Positions 9,203 through 18,261 of a DNA stretch of 64,000 nt are shown here, one piece after another (the first letter of the stretch is position 1; the number at the start of each line of letters is the position of its first letter). The notes beneath the pieces are model-generated. The model did not search any database. It had not been told where the DNA came from and was given only the letters and a program-made list of their open reading frames with translations. Origin of the DNA: an uncultured Clostridia bacterium (GTDB lineage Bacteria > Bacillota > Clostridia > Christensenellales > UBA1242); assembly GCA_944383275.1 (NCBI GenBank), contig CALWOV010000001.1, positions 1 through 64,000 on the forward strand, given 5' to 3'. The position numbers and the translations under genes are program-made.

Positions 9203-9384
9203 TTATATCCTCCAAATGTTGTTTTCTTTTAGATTGTTTAGTATTTATTATTTTAAAGAAATATTAAAACGATGCAAGTAAAAATCAGCCGCCTTGCATA
9301 CGGTTGTTTTCAAAGTAAAAGTTCAAGACTTTTGCTTTATATTTTAAAGCAATAAAATGGTTTTGCAAATACAAAACCTTTTTA
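9203..9384 (-). promoter_or_regulatory. Structured spacer between rpmJ and rpsM (candidate alpha-operon leader)
   Basis: The only long gap (182 bp) inside an otherwise tightly packed operon. It contains four successive inverted repeats: GGTTTTG/CAAAACC (9359-9378), TTGCTTTA/TAAAGCAA (9332-9352), AAAAGT/ACTTTT (9317-9333) and ATGCAAG/CTTGCAT (9272-9299). In E. coli the equivalent spot upstream of rpsM holds the S4-binding pseudoknot that regulates the alpha operon. That this RNA does the same is inferred from position only. Confidence 0.5.
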
Positions 9385-9501
9385 CTAACCTTGAACTTGT
9401 TTGTGTTTTTTGCTTTTAGAGCAAATTACCATAACCTTTCCTTCACGACGAATTACTTTGCATTTGTCGCACATAGGTCGAACAGATGGTCTAACTTTCA
9501 T
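9385..9501 (-). CDS. rpmJ: Ribosomal protein L36 (zinc form)
   Basis: 38 residues, [19 protein letters not shown] then [18 protein letters not shown]. The zinc ligands of the C+ form are all present: C11, C14, C27 and H33. L36 stabilises 23S rRNA near the peptidyl transferase region. ATG at 9501 follows AAGGAG. It lies in the usual place between infA and rpsM. Confidence 0.95.
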   Translation of the reverse strand: MKVRPSVRPMCDKCKVIRREGKVMVICSKSKKHKQVQG

Positions 9502-9520
9502 TTTCTTTTCTCCTTAAATT

Positions 9521-9787
9521 TTATTCTTCTAAGTCATCGCCGTTAGAATCTGACGATGTTGATTTACGAGTATTTGTTCTCCAAACAATGCGCCCACGAG
9601 TTAGGTCATATGGCGACATTTCCAAAGTTACTCTATCGCCAACAAAAATTCTAATTCTGCCAAGCACTAACTTTCCTGCAGGGTATGCTGTTACGATATG
9701 TCCATTTGCTAAACGAACTTTAAATGTTGCATTTCGCAAACTTTCAACAACCTCACCTTCTGCTTTAATAGCATCACTACTTGCCAT
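9521..9787 (-). CDS. infA: Translation initiation factor IF-1
   Basis: 88 residues with the S1-like OB fold: [18 protein letters not shown], then [27 protein letters not shown]-1 blocks the A site during initiation. Usual length is 72; an acidic, Ser-rich tail of about 15 residues is added ([13 protein letters not shown]). The start overlaps the end of the KOW gene by 11 bp, with AAGGAGG upstream of ATG. Confidence 0.95.
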   Translation of the reverse strand: MASSDAIKAEGEVVESLRNATFKVRLANGHIVTAYPAGKLVLGRIRIFVGDRVTLEMSPYDLTRGRIVWRTNTRKSTSSDSNGDDLEE

Positions 9788-10076
9788 CAGTGGCCTCCTT
9801 GTTTAGTTTTGAATACTCATGCAATGCATGATAGACCATTTGGTCATTTACTTTTAATTTTTGATTTATTTTGTTTGCCAACTCTTTATTAATAAAAGGA
9901 GTTAAGCGAATGTGGCGTAATCTTTTCTTTTTAGGGTTTAAAAGTAATTTATATTTTCCATCAACCAAAAAAACTATATTATCGTCTTTTACCTGATAAA
10001 TTATATAACTTTTACCTTTATCACGCCCTTGGGTTGAAATTGCTATTTGTCCAACATAAGGTTTTTTATCTATCAT
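9777..10076 (-). CDS. KOW-domain RNA-binding protein (L14e-like)
   Basis: 99 residues from ATG 10076, preceded by GAGGTGATA; a longer frame would overlap map. The N-terminal part, [20 protein letters not shown], is a KOW motif like that of archaeal/eukaryotic ribosomal L14e. The middle is basic ([13 protein letters not shown]). Proteins of this type lie between map and infA in many Clostridia and are presumed ribosome- or RNA-associated; exact role unknown. Confidence 0.8.
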   Translation of the reverse strand: MIDKKPYVGQIAISTQGRDKGKSYIIYQVKDDNIVFLVDGKYKLLLNPKKKRLRHIRLTPFINKELANKINQKLKVNDQMVYHALHEYSKLNKEATDGK

Positions 10077-10086
10077 ACTTATCACC

Positions 10087-10833
10087 TCACATTGTAAGAA
10101 TTTCAACACCATCTTTGGTTATTAATAAAGTATTTTCAAAGTGTGAACTTGGTTTACCATCTTTAGTTCTTACAGTCCAGCCATCTTGCCTTGAAATTGT
10201 TACATGACGACTTCCCATATTAACCATTGGTTCAACTGCAATAGTCATTCCTGCTTTCAAAAACTCTCCTGTTCCAGCAACACCAAAATTTGGAATTCCT
10301 GGTTCTTCGTGTAAATCACACCCAACACCGTGTCCTTGAAGTTCACGAACAACGGTATAACCATTGCTTTCTACAAAAGTTTGAACTTGGTGCCCTATGT
10401 CGCCCACGCGACTACCTTCTTTAATGTGTTTTATGCCTTCGAAAAATGCTTCTTCAGTAATTTTTACTAAACGCTTTATTTCTTCAGACACATTACCAAC
10501 TAGATAGGTTCTTGCCGCATCGGTATGCATACCTTTATAATACACACAAACATCGACACCAATAATATCTCCGTCTTTAAGCACTGTATCATCTGGAATA
10601 CCGTGCACTACCACATCATTAACTGAAGCACATATAGATGCTGGAAAACCTTCATATCCAAGGCAACTCGGTTTCCCTCCACGACTTACAATAAAACGAT
10701 GTGAGAACTTATTGATATCATTTGTTGTTACACCTGGTTTGATAAAATCGTTAAGCTTTATAAATAAATCTCTTAAAATTTTACCACCTTCGCGCATTGC
10801 TTGAATTTGTGCAGCAGATTTTACTTTGACCAT
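10087..10833 (-). CDS. map: Methionine aminopeptidase type I
   Basis: 248 residues. Removes the initiator Met from nascent proteins. The metal ligands of the pita-bread fold are visible: the two Asp in IGVDVCVYYKGMHTDAART, the His in QGHGVGCDLHEEPGIPNFG, and Glu in VEPMVNMG and FENTLLIT. ATG 10833 is chosen because homologues start here (MVKVKSAAQIQAMREGGKIL); an upstream in-frame GTG at 10851 would add six residues. Neither start has a Shine-Dalgarno sequence; instead a TATAAT lies six bases upstream of ATG. Confidence 0.95.
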   Translation of the reverse strand: MVKVKSAAQIQAMREGGKILRDLFIKLNDFIKPGVTTNDINKFSHRFIVSRGGKPSCLGYEGFPASICASVNDVVVHGIPDDTVLKDGDIIGVDVCVYYKGMHTDAARTYLVGNVSEEIKRLVKITEEAFFEGIKHIKEGSRVGDIGHQVQTFVESNGYTVVRELQGHGVGCDLHEEPGIPNFGVAGTGEFLKAGMTIAVEPMVNMGSRHVTISRQDGWTVRTKDGKPSSHFENTLLITKDGVEILTM

Positions 10834-10868
10834 AATTATATTATACCACACTTTTTAGTTAATTTAAA
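10834..10868 (-). promoter_or_regulatory. Internal promoter giving a leaderless map transcript
   Basis: Reverse strand: TTTAAA (10868-10863), 17-bp spacer, then TGG TATAAT (-10 at 10845-10840, extended). Only six bases separate the -10 box from ATG, so transcription should begin at or next to the start codon. It overlaps the adk 3' end. Confidence 0.6.
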
Positions 10869-11503
10869 GACTTTTTTTGAAAAAAATCATCTAATTTAGT
10901 GCAAATTTCTTCAAAAACTACTTCTTTACTGTTTTCAGCATTTATATCTATTAAAATGCCTTGATTTCTGTAATTTTCCAATACAGGAACTGTTTCATTT
11001 TTGTATCTATTAATACGAATATTAATTGTTTCTATATTGTCATCATAGCGTTTTTCAAGTTGAGAGCCACAATTTCCACAAATTCTATCAGGAGCCTCAT
11101 CTATACTTGTTACATGTTTACAGTTTGGACATATTAATCTTTTTAAAATTCTTTCTCTTACCACATCAAAATTGTTAATATTGAGAGAAATTACAACATC
11201 AAGTGTTATGTTTTTCATTGCATAATACTGTTCCATATTAATTGGAGCAGTGTCAATGATAAAACCATTGTATCCCCTTAGGTCTTCCACTTGTTCTTTT
11301 AATAATTGCATAACAATTTCAACAGGCACGAACTTTCCTTGATTAGTATATTCAAACATAATTTTACCAAGTTCGGTTCCTTTGCGAATTTCTTGTTTAA
11401 CTGCATCTCCAACAACAATATGCTTTAAATCATATTTTTCTGCTATTCTGAAAGTATGTGTTCCTTTACCACTACCAGGTGGCCCAAGAATTGCTATTTT
11501 CAT
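10859..11503 (-). CDS. adk: Adenylate kinase-family protein, divergent AMP site
   Basis: 214 residues from ATG 11503, with AAAGGGG upstream. The P-loop GPPGSGKGT is intact, as is the four-Cys zinc LID of Gram-positive enzymes (CPNCK ... CGNCGS) and the ATP-lid/core motif YDDNIETINIRINRY. The NMP-binding side is unusual: the usual STGDMxR is VVGDAVKQ, and the usual DGFPRT is DTAPINME, so the two Arg that hold AMP are missing. Position between secY and map is standard for adk, which makes ADP from ATP and AMP. Substrate or activity may have changed. Confidence 0.8.
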   Translation of the reverse strand: MKIAILGPPGSGKGTHTFRIAEKYDLKHIVVGDAVKQEIRKGTELGKIMFEYTNQGKFVPVEIVMQLLKEQVEDLRGYNGFIIDTAPINMEQYYAMKNITLDVVISLNINNFDVVRERILKRLICPNCKHVTSIDEAPDRICGNCGSQLEKRYDDNIETINIRINRYKNETVPVLENYRNQGILIDINAENSKEVVFEEICTKLDDFFQKKSLN

Positions 11504-11569
11504 ATATACCCCTTTAAAACAGTTTAGTCCTTGCAAAAACTGCAAGGAAAACTGTTGAATACTGAAATA

Positions 11570-12874
11570 TTATTTCAAAAAGCCACGATAGTTTTTCATC
11601 ATAATTTGAGCACTAAGTTGTTTATCAAATTCCAATGCCACGCTAACAACAATCAATAAACCTGTTATACTAAACGCGTTTAACATTGAGCCACTTGACC
11701 CACCCGGAACTGCTGCAAATGCCACACTTGGAACAACGAAAATAATTGCAAGGTAAATTGCACCAAACAAAGTAATTCTGTTTGAAATTTTCTTTAAATA
11801 TTCCGTTGTTGGTTTTCCTGCTCGGATACCTGGAATAAATCCACCATTTTGCTGCAATGAGCGACTTACATCTTCTGGGTTGAAACTTATTTGTGCATAG
11901 AAATAAGTGAAGAAGAAGATAAATACTGCATTAACCAAGAAATAAATTACAGTTCCTGTTCCAAGCCAAGTTGCATACCAGTTATATGCTGGGCTGTTAG
12001 GCCAGAACATTTGAATTATAAGTTGTGGGAATGCAACCATTGCTGTTGCAAAAATGATTGGTAGAACACCACTTCCATTTACTTTAATTGGAATATAGGT
12101 TGATTGACCACCATACATTTTACGACCTTTAACTTGTTTTGCATATTGAACAGGAATTTTTCGTTCTGCTAAATCTACAAAAACAATTAAAGCAAACACT
12201 ACAATTAAAAGCGCAATGAATATAAGAATATTCCATAAGTTGTCTATATTATCACCAATACTTTGAATTGATGCAAGAAGTGCCGAACCTGCACTTGACA
12301 AAATACCAACGAAAATTAATAAACTTACACCGTTACCAATTCCAAGGTCAGTAATTTTTTCACCAAGCCAAAGTGTGAACATACCACCAGCAATAAGAAT
12401 ACAAGTTACAATACAAGGCACAATCCAAGCAGGAGTTCCAGCACCCAATGCTTCTGTGTTAATTGCACCATTTGCATTAAATGTTACAACTATTGCTATT
12501 GCTTGGATAATAGAGAAAACTAATGCTGTTATTCTTGTATAAAGTGCTATTTTTTTACGCCCTTCCTCACCTGACTTACTAAGTCTTTCAAGTGAAGGAA
12601 TTGCTATTGTTAAAAGTTGAATTATAATAGATGCCGAAATATATGGCACTACACCTAATGCTAATAAAGAACCATTTGCTAATGCACCACCAGAAACAGA
12701 ACTTATTAAAGATAAAAAGTCGTTTCCGGTTACATTGCTTGCAAATGTTTCTGGATTAAGCCCTGGGATAGGAAGCCAACAACCAATACGATAAATCAAC
12801 AAAATTCCCAAGGTTAGCAAAAGTTTTTTGCGTAAGTCTTTTTGCTTAAACGCTTGAACTAATGTTTGAAACAT
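11570..12874 (-). CDS. secY: Protein translocase subunit SecY
   Basis: 434 residues with about ten membrane helices. Central channel of the Sec translocon. Family motifs: GCWLPIPGLNPE near the N-terminus, GVVPYISASIIIQLL (helix 2), and SYIPIKVNGSGVLPIIFA-type sequence around helix 7. Its ATG shares one base with the rplO stop (TAATG), so the two are translationally coupled. Confidence 0.97.
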   Translation of the reverse strand: MFQTLVQAFKQKDLRKKLLLTLGILLIYRIGCWLPIPGLNPETFASNVTGNDFLSLISSVSGGALANGSLLALGVVPYISASIIIQLLTIAIPSLERLSKSGEEGRKKIALYTRITALVFSIIQAIAIVVTFNANGAINTEALGAGTPAWIVPCIVTCILIAGGMFTLWLGEKITDLGIGNGVSLLIFVGILSSAGSALLASIQSIGDNIDNLWNILIFIALLIVVFALIVFVDLAERKIPVQYAKQVKGRKMYGGQSTYIPIKVNGSGVLPIIFATAMVAFPQLIIQMFWPNSPAYNWYATWLGTGTVIYFLVNAVFIFFFTYFYAQISFNPEDVSRSLQQNGGFIPGIRAGKPTTEYLKKISNRITLFGAIYLAIIFVVPSVAFAAVPGGSSGSMLNAFSITGLLIVVSVALEFDKQLSAQIMMKNYRGFLK

Positions 12875-13317
12875 TATGCCTCCTCGGTGCTTCCACCAGC
12901 CTTTTTAATTTTCTTTTCAGCTGTTTTGGAGAATTTTTTTGCTTTAACGGTTAACTTTTTAGTAAGTTTTCCATTTCCCAAAACTTTAAGTCCATCTTTT
13001 TCAATTTTTCCTATGATACCCTTTTCTTTTAACAATTCTGCTGTAACAACAGTGTCATTGTCTAAAACTTCAAGAGCAGAAACATTTACAATTGTGTAAA
13101 CATCGCCCCAACGGTTTGTAAAACCACGCTTTGGTAAGCGACGAATAAGTGGCATTTGACCACCTTCGAATAAAGGACGAGGGCCACCACCTGAGCGTTT
13201 GTTTTGACCTGCTTCACCACGACCTGATGTTTTACCAAGACCAGAGCCACGGCCACGACCAACTCGTTTAACACTCTTTTTTGAGTTTGGAGCAGGTGAA
13301 AGTTCATGAATATTCAT
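12874..13317 (-). CDS. rplO: Ribosomal protein L15
   Basis: 147 residues. Gly/Arg-rich N-terminus ([18 protein letters not shown], then GQNKRSGGG) and a globular C-terminal half. A late-assembling 50S protein that reaches into the 23S core. The end is Lys-rich ([16 protein letters not shown]). GGAGGG precedes ATG. It overlaps secY by one base. Confidence 0.97.
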   Translation of the reverse strand: MNIHELSPAPNSKKSVKRVGRGRGSGLGKTSGRGEAGQNKRSGGGPRPLFEGGQMPLIRRLPKRGFTNRWGDVYTIVNVSALEVLDNDTVVTAELLKEKGIIGKIEKDGLKVLGNGKLTKKLTVKAKKFSKTAEKKIKKAGGSTEEA

Positions 13318-13328
13318 ATTGCCCTCCT

Positions 13329-13538
13329 CTATTCTTCAACCTTCACTAAGTGTTTAACAACTTCAATCATTCCACGAATTGCAGCATTATCTGGCATTTC
13401 TTTAGTTTGATTGATTTTTGTTAACCCTAAAGCACGCATTGTTTTGCGTTGTTTAGGTGTTGAACAAATAACACTGTGAATTTGAGTTATTTTTATTTTT
13501 TTGCTACCGTCTGTAGCAGGAGTTTGTGTTTTAGCCAT
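13329..13538 (-). CDS. rpmD: Ribosomal protein L30
   Basis: 69 residues, about 8-10 longer than usual because of an N-terminal [14 protein letters not shown] lead. The core [31 protein letters not shown] and [16 protein letters not shown] is standard L30. Located between rpsE and rplO as expected. Confidence 0.95.
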   Translation of the reverse strand: MAKTQTPATDGSKKIKITQIHSVICSTPKQRKTMRALGLTKINQTKEMPDNAAIRGMIEVVKHLVKVEE

Positions 13539-13549
13539 TTCACCCTCCC

Positions 13550-14113
13550 CTATATTTCTTCAACGGATTTACCGCGAAGTGCTGCTACTTCTTCTTTGGT
13601 TTTGAGTGCTTTAAGCGCCTCATAAGTAGCCCTTACTGTGTTAATTTTGTTACTACTTCCATGGTTTTTAGAAGTAATATCTTTAATACCTGCTAATTCT
13701 AAAACAGAACGAGCAGAACCACCAGCAATAACTCCTGTTCCTGGTTGAGCAGGAAGTAATGTTATGTGGCTTGCGCCATATTTTAAAGATATTGCGTGTG
13801 GAATTGTTGTTCCACTCATTGGAACAGTAATAAGGTTTTTCTTTGCTTCGTTAAAGCCTTTTTCAATAGCATTAACTGTTTCACGCGCTTTACCTATACC
13901 TATACCAACGCGACCTTTTTTGTCGCCGATAACACATAATGCACTGAAACTTAAAATTCTTCCACCTTTAACTGTTTTTTGAACAGAACGAACATCTACC
14001 ATTCTTTTTTCAAATTCCTCTGCCTCTCTAGGTCTACGGTCTTCACGAGGTTTACGAGGACGATCTGAACGGCGTTTATTATCGTTATTTTGTTTCTTTT
14101 CAAATTCTGCCAT
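13550..14113 (-). CDS. rpsE: Ribosomal protein S5
   Basis: 187 residues. The dsRBD-like N-terminal domain has [18 protein letters not shown] and the C-terminal domain has [20 protein letters not shown]5 lies at the mRNA entry site and affects decoding fidelity. A charged lead of about 30 residues ([17 protein letters not shown]) precedes the core. AGGAGG upstream of ATG. Confidence 0.97.
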   Translation of the reverse strand: MAEFEKKQNNDNKRRSDRPRKPREDRRPREAEEFEKRMVDVRSVQKTVKGGRILSFSALCVIGDKKGRVGIGIGKARETVNAIEKGFNEAKKNLITVPMSGTTIPHAISLKYGASHITLLPAQPGTGVIAGGSARSVLELAGIKDITSKNHGSSNKINTVRATYEALKALKTKEEVAALRGKSVEEI

Positions 14114-14122
14114 AATATCCTC

Positions 14123-14491
14123 CTAAAACTCTAATCCACCGGCTCTAGCGCCATCAGATATATTTTTAATTCTTCCGGTGAAAAGGTATCCACCACGGTC
14201 AAACACAACTGCTTTTATGCCTTTTTCAATGGCTCTTTTTGCAATTTCTTGACCAACTATAGTTGCTTGTTCAAGTTTTGTTTTACCCTTCATCATTCCA
14301 CGCATTGCTTTGTCCATAGTTGATGCACTTGCCAAAGTTATTCCTTTGTCATCATCAATAATTTGAGCGTAAATATTGCTTAAACTGCGATAAACACAAA
14401 GGCGTGGACGAGATGATGTTCCGTGAACTGTTTTACGCACGCGAGCATGTCTGCGTTGGCGTTCGTTGTTCTTGTCTAATTTATTAATCAT
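14123..14491 (-). CDS. rplR: Ribosomal protein L18
   Basis: 122 residues. [34 protein letters not shown] and the end [13 protein letters not shown] are L18 hallmarks. L18 brings 5S rRNA to the 50S central protuberance. GGAGG precedes the ATG; 15 bp after rplF. Confidence 0.97.
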   Translation of the reverse strand: MINKLDKNNERQRRHARVRKTVHGTSSRPRLCVYRSLSNIYAQIIDDDKGITLASASTMDKAMRGMMKGKTKLEQATIVGQEIAKRAIEKGIKAVVFDRGGYLFTGRIKNISDGARAGGLEF

Positions 14492-14505
14492 ACTTCACTC
14501 CTCCT

Positions 14506-15051
14506 CTATTTCTTACCTGCAGTTTTGCCTTCTTTTCTTATCACAACTTCGTCTGAATAACGAATTCCGTATGCGTGATAAGGCTCAACTGGTTTTATTG
14601 CGCGAATGTTAGCAGCCACTTGACCAACTAATTCTTTGCTTGCACCTTCTACCTTAACTTCAGTAACACTTGGGCAAGATAATTTTATGCCTTCTACTGG
14701 GCGAACTTCAACTGGGTGACTAAAACCAATGTTTAATTGAATGTGGTCACCTTTATCAAATGCTTTATAACCAACACCGTTGATTATTAAAGTTTTTGAA
14801 TAACCTTCAGTTACACCTGTTACCATATTTTGAATTAAGGTTCTGTAAAGACCGTGCATACTGTTTGCTTCTTTTGAAGCATTTACAGTTGTTAAAGTTA
14901 CAATATTATTATTAACTTCAACTTTGATTAATTTACTAATCTTTTGTTCCAATTTACCAAGTTTACCTTCAACCACAACCAAGTTGTTTGTGTCAACTGA
15001 CACTGTAACCCCAGCAGGAACTGTGATAGGTTGCTTACCAATTCTTGACAT
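14506..15051 (-). CDS. rplF: Ribosomal protein L6
   Basis: 181 residues from ATG 15051 (MSRIGKQPITVPAGV), chosen for AGGAGG at the right distance; a longer frame would overlap rpsH. Two L6 repeats; the C-terminal signature is PVEPYHAYGIRYSDEVVIRKEGK. L6 lies near the sarcin-ricin loop and factor-binding site. Confidence 0.97.
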   Translation of the reverse strand: MSRIGKQPITVPAGVTVSVDTNNLVVVEGKLGKLEQKISKLIKVEVNNNIVTLTTVNASKEANSMHGLYRTLIQNMVTGVTEGYSKTLIINGVGYKAFDKGDHIQLNIGFSHPVEVRPVEGIKLSCPSVTEVKVEGASKELVGQVAANIRAIKPVEPYHAYGIRYSDEVVIRKEGKTAGKK

Positions 15052-15061
15052 AATAAACCTC

Positions 15062-15457
15062 CTACCAAATGTATGCCAGAACTTCGCCACCAACGCGTTG
15101 TTCGCGCGCTTGCTTGTCTGTCATAACACCTTTATTTGTTGAAATAATTGCAATTCCAAGTCCGTTAAGAACTTTTGGAAGGTTGTTTGCATCTGCGTAA
15201 ACACGCAAACCTGGTTTTGAAATTCTTTTCAAGCCAGAAATTACATAACTTGCGTTTTCATTTTTTAAAGTTATGTGAATGTTTTGTTGAACGCCTTCAC
15301 CGATTATTTCATAGTTGGCAATATAACCTTCATCTTTCAATATTTGTGCTATTGAAACTTTCATTTTACTAACAGGAATATCAACAGTTAAATGCTTTGC
15401 ATTGATAGCATTTCTGATACGAGTTAGCATATCTGATATAACATCTGAACTTACCAT
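15062..15457 (-). CDS. rpsH: Ribosomal protein S8
   Basis: 131 residues: [18 protein letters not shown] at the N-terminus and [22 protein letters not shown] at the C-terminus. S8 binds the central domain of 16S rRNA and in E. coli represses the spc operon. AGGGAG precedes ATG. Confidence 0.97.
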   Translation of the reverse strand: MVSSDVISDMLTRIRNAINAKHLTVDIPVSKMKVSIAQILKDEGYIANYEIIGEGVQQNIHITLKNENASYVISGLKRISKPGLRVYADANNLPKVLNGLGIAIISTNKGVMTDKQAREQRVGGEVLAYIW

Positions 15458-15466
15458 ATTCCCTCC

Positions 15467-15652
15467 TTACCAACTTGCCTTTTTTACACCTGGAATTTCA
15501 CCACGGTATGCCATTTCTCGGAAACAAATACGACAAATTCCATATTTCTTTAAAACGGCGTGTGGACGACCACAAATTTTACAACGGGTGTATTCACGAG
15601 TTGAAAATTTTTGTGGCTTTTTTTGTTTTAATACTAATGCTTTTCTTGCCAT
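15467..15652 (-). CDS. rpsZ: Ribosomal protein S14, zinc type
   Basis: 61 residues, the short C+ form with CKICGRP and CRICFRE zinc ligands; last residues PGVKKASW are typical. S14 helps assemble the 30S head. AGGAGG lies upstream of ATG. Zinc type is usual for Clostridia. Confidence 0.96.
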   Translation of the reverse strand: MARKALVLKQKKPQKFSTREYTRCKICGRPHAVLKKYGICRICFREMAYRGEIPGVKKASW

Positions 15653-15663
15653 TTTGCTTCCTC

Positions 15664-16293
15664 CTAATCCTTTCTGAAAGGCATTCCAATTTCATCAAGC
15701 AATGCCTTTGCTTCTGCGTCTGTTTTTGCGCTTGTAACAACACAAATGTCAAAACCACGAACTTTTTCAATTTTATCATAATCAATTTCTGGGAAAATTA
15801 ATTGTTCACGGATACCCATTGAATAATTACCTTTTCCATCAAAAGATTTTGAAGAAATCCCTCTAAAGTCGCGAACTCTTGGTAGCGCAATTGAAATTAA
15901 TCGGTCTAAGAATTCCCACATTGTTTTACCACGCAAAGTAACTTTTGCACCAATCTTCATACCAGCACGAAGTTTAAAGTTTGCAACTGCTTTTTTTGCA
16001 GTGGTTACAACAGGTTTTTGTCCAGTGATTAAGCCAAGTTCATCAACGGCTTGACCAAAACTTTTTTGATTGTCTTTAACATCACCCAAACCAGCATTAA
16101 TAACTATTTTATTAATGTTTGGAACTTCATTAATGTTTTTATAGCCATTTGCTTTCATAAGAGCCGGCACAACGCTTTTTAAATAAAACTCTTGTAATCT
16201 TGGTTTTTCAACCTTTTTTACAGATTTTTTAGCAGTTGTTTTAACTACATCGGTTGCAGGTTCCTTAGCAACCTGATTGTTTTTGTCTTCCAC
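15664..16293 (-). CDS. rplE: Ribosomal protein L5 with N-terminal extension
   Basis: 209 residues, against about 180 in most bacteria; the first 30 are a Lys/Thr/Val-rich lead ([16 protein letters not shown]). The core has [37 protein letters not shown] and [19 protein letters not shown]5 binds 5S rRNA and contacts P-site tRNA. Start codon is GTG (16293) with GGAGG eight bases before; no internal start has such a site, so the extension is real. Confidence 0.95.
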   Translation of the reverse strand: MEDKNNQVAKEPATDVVKTTAKKSVKKVEKPRLQEFYLKSVVPALMKANGYKNINEVPNINKIVINAGLGDVKDNQKSFGQAVDELGLITGQKPVVTTAKKAVANFKLRAGMKIGAKVTLRGKTMWEFLDRLISIALPRVRDFRGISSKSFDGKGNYSMGIREQLIFPEIDYDKIEKVRGFDICVVTSAKTDAEAKALLDEIGMPFRKD

Positions 16294-16311
16294 TATTTTT
16301 CCTCCGAACTA

Positions 16312-16848
16312 TTATTTACCCTGAGACTTTGCCTGTGGGGTTTTTCTTTGAGTTTTAGCACCATCGACCTTGCTTACTGCTTTAGATGCTTTTGTTGAAT
16401 CTGTTTTTGCAGCCTTTGGTAAAGCAGATTTAGTTTCTTTTACAGCTTTTGAATCTGCTTTAACTTCTGCTTTGCTGTCTGCTTTTTCTTTTACTTTTGC
16501 AGTTTTTGAAGTTTTAACTTTTCTTTCTGCATCCATATATGCACCACATTTTTTACAAACTCTGTGTTTGTTACCTTTGTCATCAAAAGAATGTCCAATT
16601 CTGGTTGCTTTTTTACAAGAAGGACAAATTATTTGAACATTACTTACATCGATAGGTGCTTCAGACTTTTTAATTCCACCTTGGTCTTTTTGAGAACGAG
16701 GTTTGCGATGTTTGTGCACAATGTTTATGTTTTCAACAACAACACGACCTTTGTGAGCATCGCTTGAAATTATTTTTCCGGTTTTACCTTTTTCTTTACC
16801 AGCAATCACCAAAACGGTGTCGCCTGTTCTTAAATTACTGTTAGCCAT
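16312..16848 (-). CDS. rplX: Ribosomal protein L24 with zinc-ribbon and long basic tail
   Basis: 178 residues, against about 103 usually. The KOW core (TGDTVLVIAGKEKGKTGKI) is followed by CPSC and CKKC pairs (about residues 75-102) that form a zinc-ribbon-like site, then about 70 residues of Lys/Ala/Ser/Thr low complexity (SKAEVKADSKAVKETKS ... KTPQAKSQGK). L24 initiates 50S assembly. The tail probably lies on the ribosome surface. Confidence 0.95.
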   Translation of the reverse strand: MANSNLRTGDTVLVIAGKEKGKTGKIISSDAHKGRVVVENINIVHKHRKPRSQKDQGGIKKSEAPIDVSNVQIICPSCKKATRIGHSFDDKGNKHRVCKKCGAYMDAERKVKTSKTAKVKEKADSKAEVKADSKAVKETKSALPKAAKTDSTKASKAVSKVDGAKTQRKTPQAKSQGK

Positions 16849-16865
16849 AACTGTAACCCCCTACC

Positions 16866-17234
16866 CTATAATACTTCATTGGCAAGAGATATAATTTTCA
16901 TATATCCTCTGTCGCGAAGTTCACGAGCAATCGGTCCGAACACACGAGTGCCTTTTGGTTGTTTATCTTTATCTATAATAACAACAGCGTTATCATCAAA
17001 TCTGATACTACTGCCATCAGAACGGCGAACGCCTTTGTTTGTTCTAACAATTACTGCTTTAACAACATCACCTTTTTTAACACTACCACCAGGAATTGCT
17101 GTTTTAACTGTTCCAACAATAACATCGCCTATGTTTCCACTTTTTCTGAAAGAACCACCAAGAACACGGATACACATTAATGTTTTTGCACCTGTGTTAT
17201 CAGCAACTTTCAATCTTGTTTGAGGCATTATCAT
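16866..17234 (-). CDS. rplN: Ribosomal protein L14
   Basis: 122 residues, [17 protein letters not shown] to [10 protein letters not shown], with the L14 signature around [14 protein letters not shown]. Forms bridge B8 to the 30S subunit. ATG 17234 follows AAAGGAG at nine bases. Confidence 0.97.
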   Translation of the reverse strand: MIMPQTRLKVADNTGAKTLMCIRVLGGSFRKSGNIGDVIVGTVKTAIPGGSVKKGDVVKAVIVRTNKGVRRSDGSSIRFDDNAVVIIDKDKQPKGTRVFGPIARELRDRGYMKIISLANEVL

Positions 17235-17252
17235 AACAATAAACTCCTTTGA

Positions 17253-17516
17253 TTACTTCGCTTTTTCTATAATTCTCACCAATCTAAAATATTTGTCTTT
17301 TGAAAGGTGGCGAGTTTCAGTGATTTCGACCACATCACCTACATTACATTCATTCTTTTCATCATGAACTTTAAATTTAACTGTTTTCTTAACAATCTTT
17401 TTATAAATCGGGTGGCGAACATTGTTTTCAATTGCTACAACAATGGTTTTATCCATTGCATTACTAACAACTGTGCCAACACGAGTTTTCCTAAGATTTC
17501 TTTGTGCTGTTTCCAT
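17253..17516 (-). CDS. rpsQ: Ribosomal protein S17
   Basis: 87 residues, OB fold: [33 protein letters not shown] and [20 protein letters not shown] primary 16S-binding protein of the 30S body. GGAGG precedes ATG; 15 bp after rpmC. Confidence 0.97.
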   Translation of the reverse strand: METAQRNLRKTRVGTVVSNAMDKTIVVAIENNVRHPIYKKIVKKTVKFKVHDEKNECNVGDVVEITETRHLSKDKYFRLVRIIEKAK

Positions 17517-17531
17517 AAACTACCTCCACCC

Positions 17532-17738
17532 TTAATTAGCCTTTTTCTCTTTTATTTCGCGTTCACGCAAAATAGTAAGCACTCTTGCAATATCTTTTTT
17601 TACTGTATTAAGCATCATAGGATTTGCAAGTTGTCCAGTAGCGTGTGAGAAACGAAGGTTAAAATGTTCTGATTTGAGTTCTTTAAGTTTTGTGTTTAAC
17701 TCGTCAGTTGTCATATCACGAAAATCTTTATTCTTCAT
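17532..17738 (-). CDS. rpmC: Ribosomal protein L29
   Basis: 68 residues from ATG 17738 ([14 protein letters not shown]); an upstream GTG would add four residues. Two-helix protein with the signature [19 protein letters not shown]. It lies at the tunnel exit and helps dock signal recognition particle and trigger factor. The start overlaps the rplP end by 11 bp. Confidence 0.95.
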   Translation of the reverse strand: MKNKDFRDMTTDELNTKLKELKSEHFNLRFSHATGQLANPMMLNTVKKDIARVLTILREREIKEKKAN

Positions 17739-18261
17739 TGTTCTCACCACCTTCTGCTACACTATTTGCATCAGCACAACCACATTCGCAGTTATCATCA
17801 CATTCTGCATCACAGTTGCAAATGCCAAGTTTAGCATTTACTTCTGCATCGAGTTCTGCTTTGCTGTAGAATTTTGTTTTAATTGGCAATTTGTGTGCTG
17901 CTAATCTTAATGCTTCTCTTGCAACATCTTCACTAACGCCAGCAATTTCAAACATTACACGACCTGGTCGAACAACTGCTACCCAACCTTCAAGGTTACC
18001 TTTTCCTTTACCCATACGGGTTTCAAGAGGCTTTTTGGTATATGGTTTGTGTGGGAAAATTTTTATCCAAACTTTACCAACACGCTTCATATAACGAGTC
18101 ATTGCGACACGAGCCGCTTCTATTTGATTTGATTTAATCCAGCAAGGTTCCATAGCAACCAAGCCATATTCACCGTTACTTACGCGATTTCCACGCAAGT
18201 CGTTACCTTTCATTCTTCCACGGTGAACTTTACGGTGTTTTGTTCTCTTTGGCAATAACAT
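17728..18261 (-). CDS. rplP: Ribosomal protein L16 with Cys-rich tail
   Basis: 177 residues, against 137-147 usually. The core has [29 protein letters not shown] and [17 protein letters not shown]16 lies by the A-site and is a late assembly step. The last ~35 residues are an acidic tail holding six Cys in 15 residues (148, 150, 154, 158, 160, 162: C-x-C-x3-C-x3-C-x-C-x-C), a pattern that could bind metal. Its ATG overlaps the rpsC stop by one base. Confidence 0.95.
   Translation of the reverse strand: MLLPKRTKHRKVHRGRMKGNDLRGNRVSNGEYGLVAMEPCWIKSNQIEAARVAMTRYMKRVGKVWIKIFPHKPYTKKPLETRMGKGKGNLEGWVAVVRPGRVMFEIAGVSEDVAREALRLAAHKLPIKTKFYSKAELDAEVNAKLGICNCDAECDDNCECGCADANSVAEGGENNEE

Noticed and set aside
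15475-15801. Forward frames opposite the ribosomal genes
   Set aside because: They are shadows of well-supported reverse-strand ribosomal protein genes.
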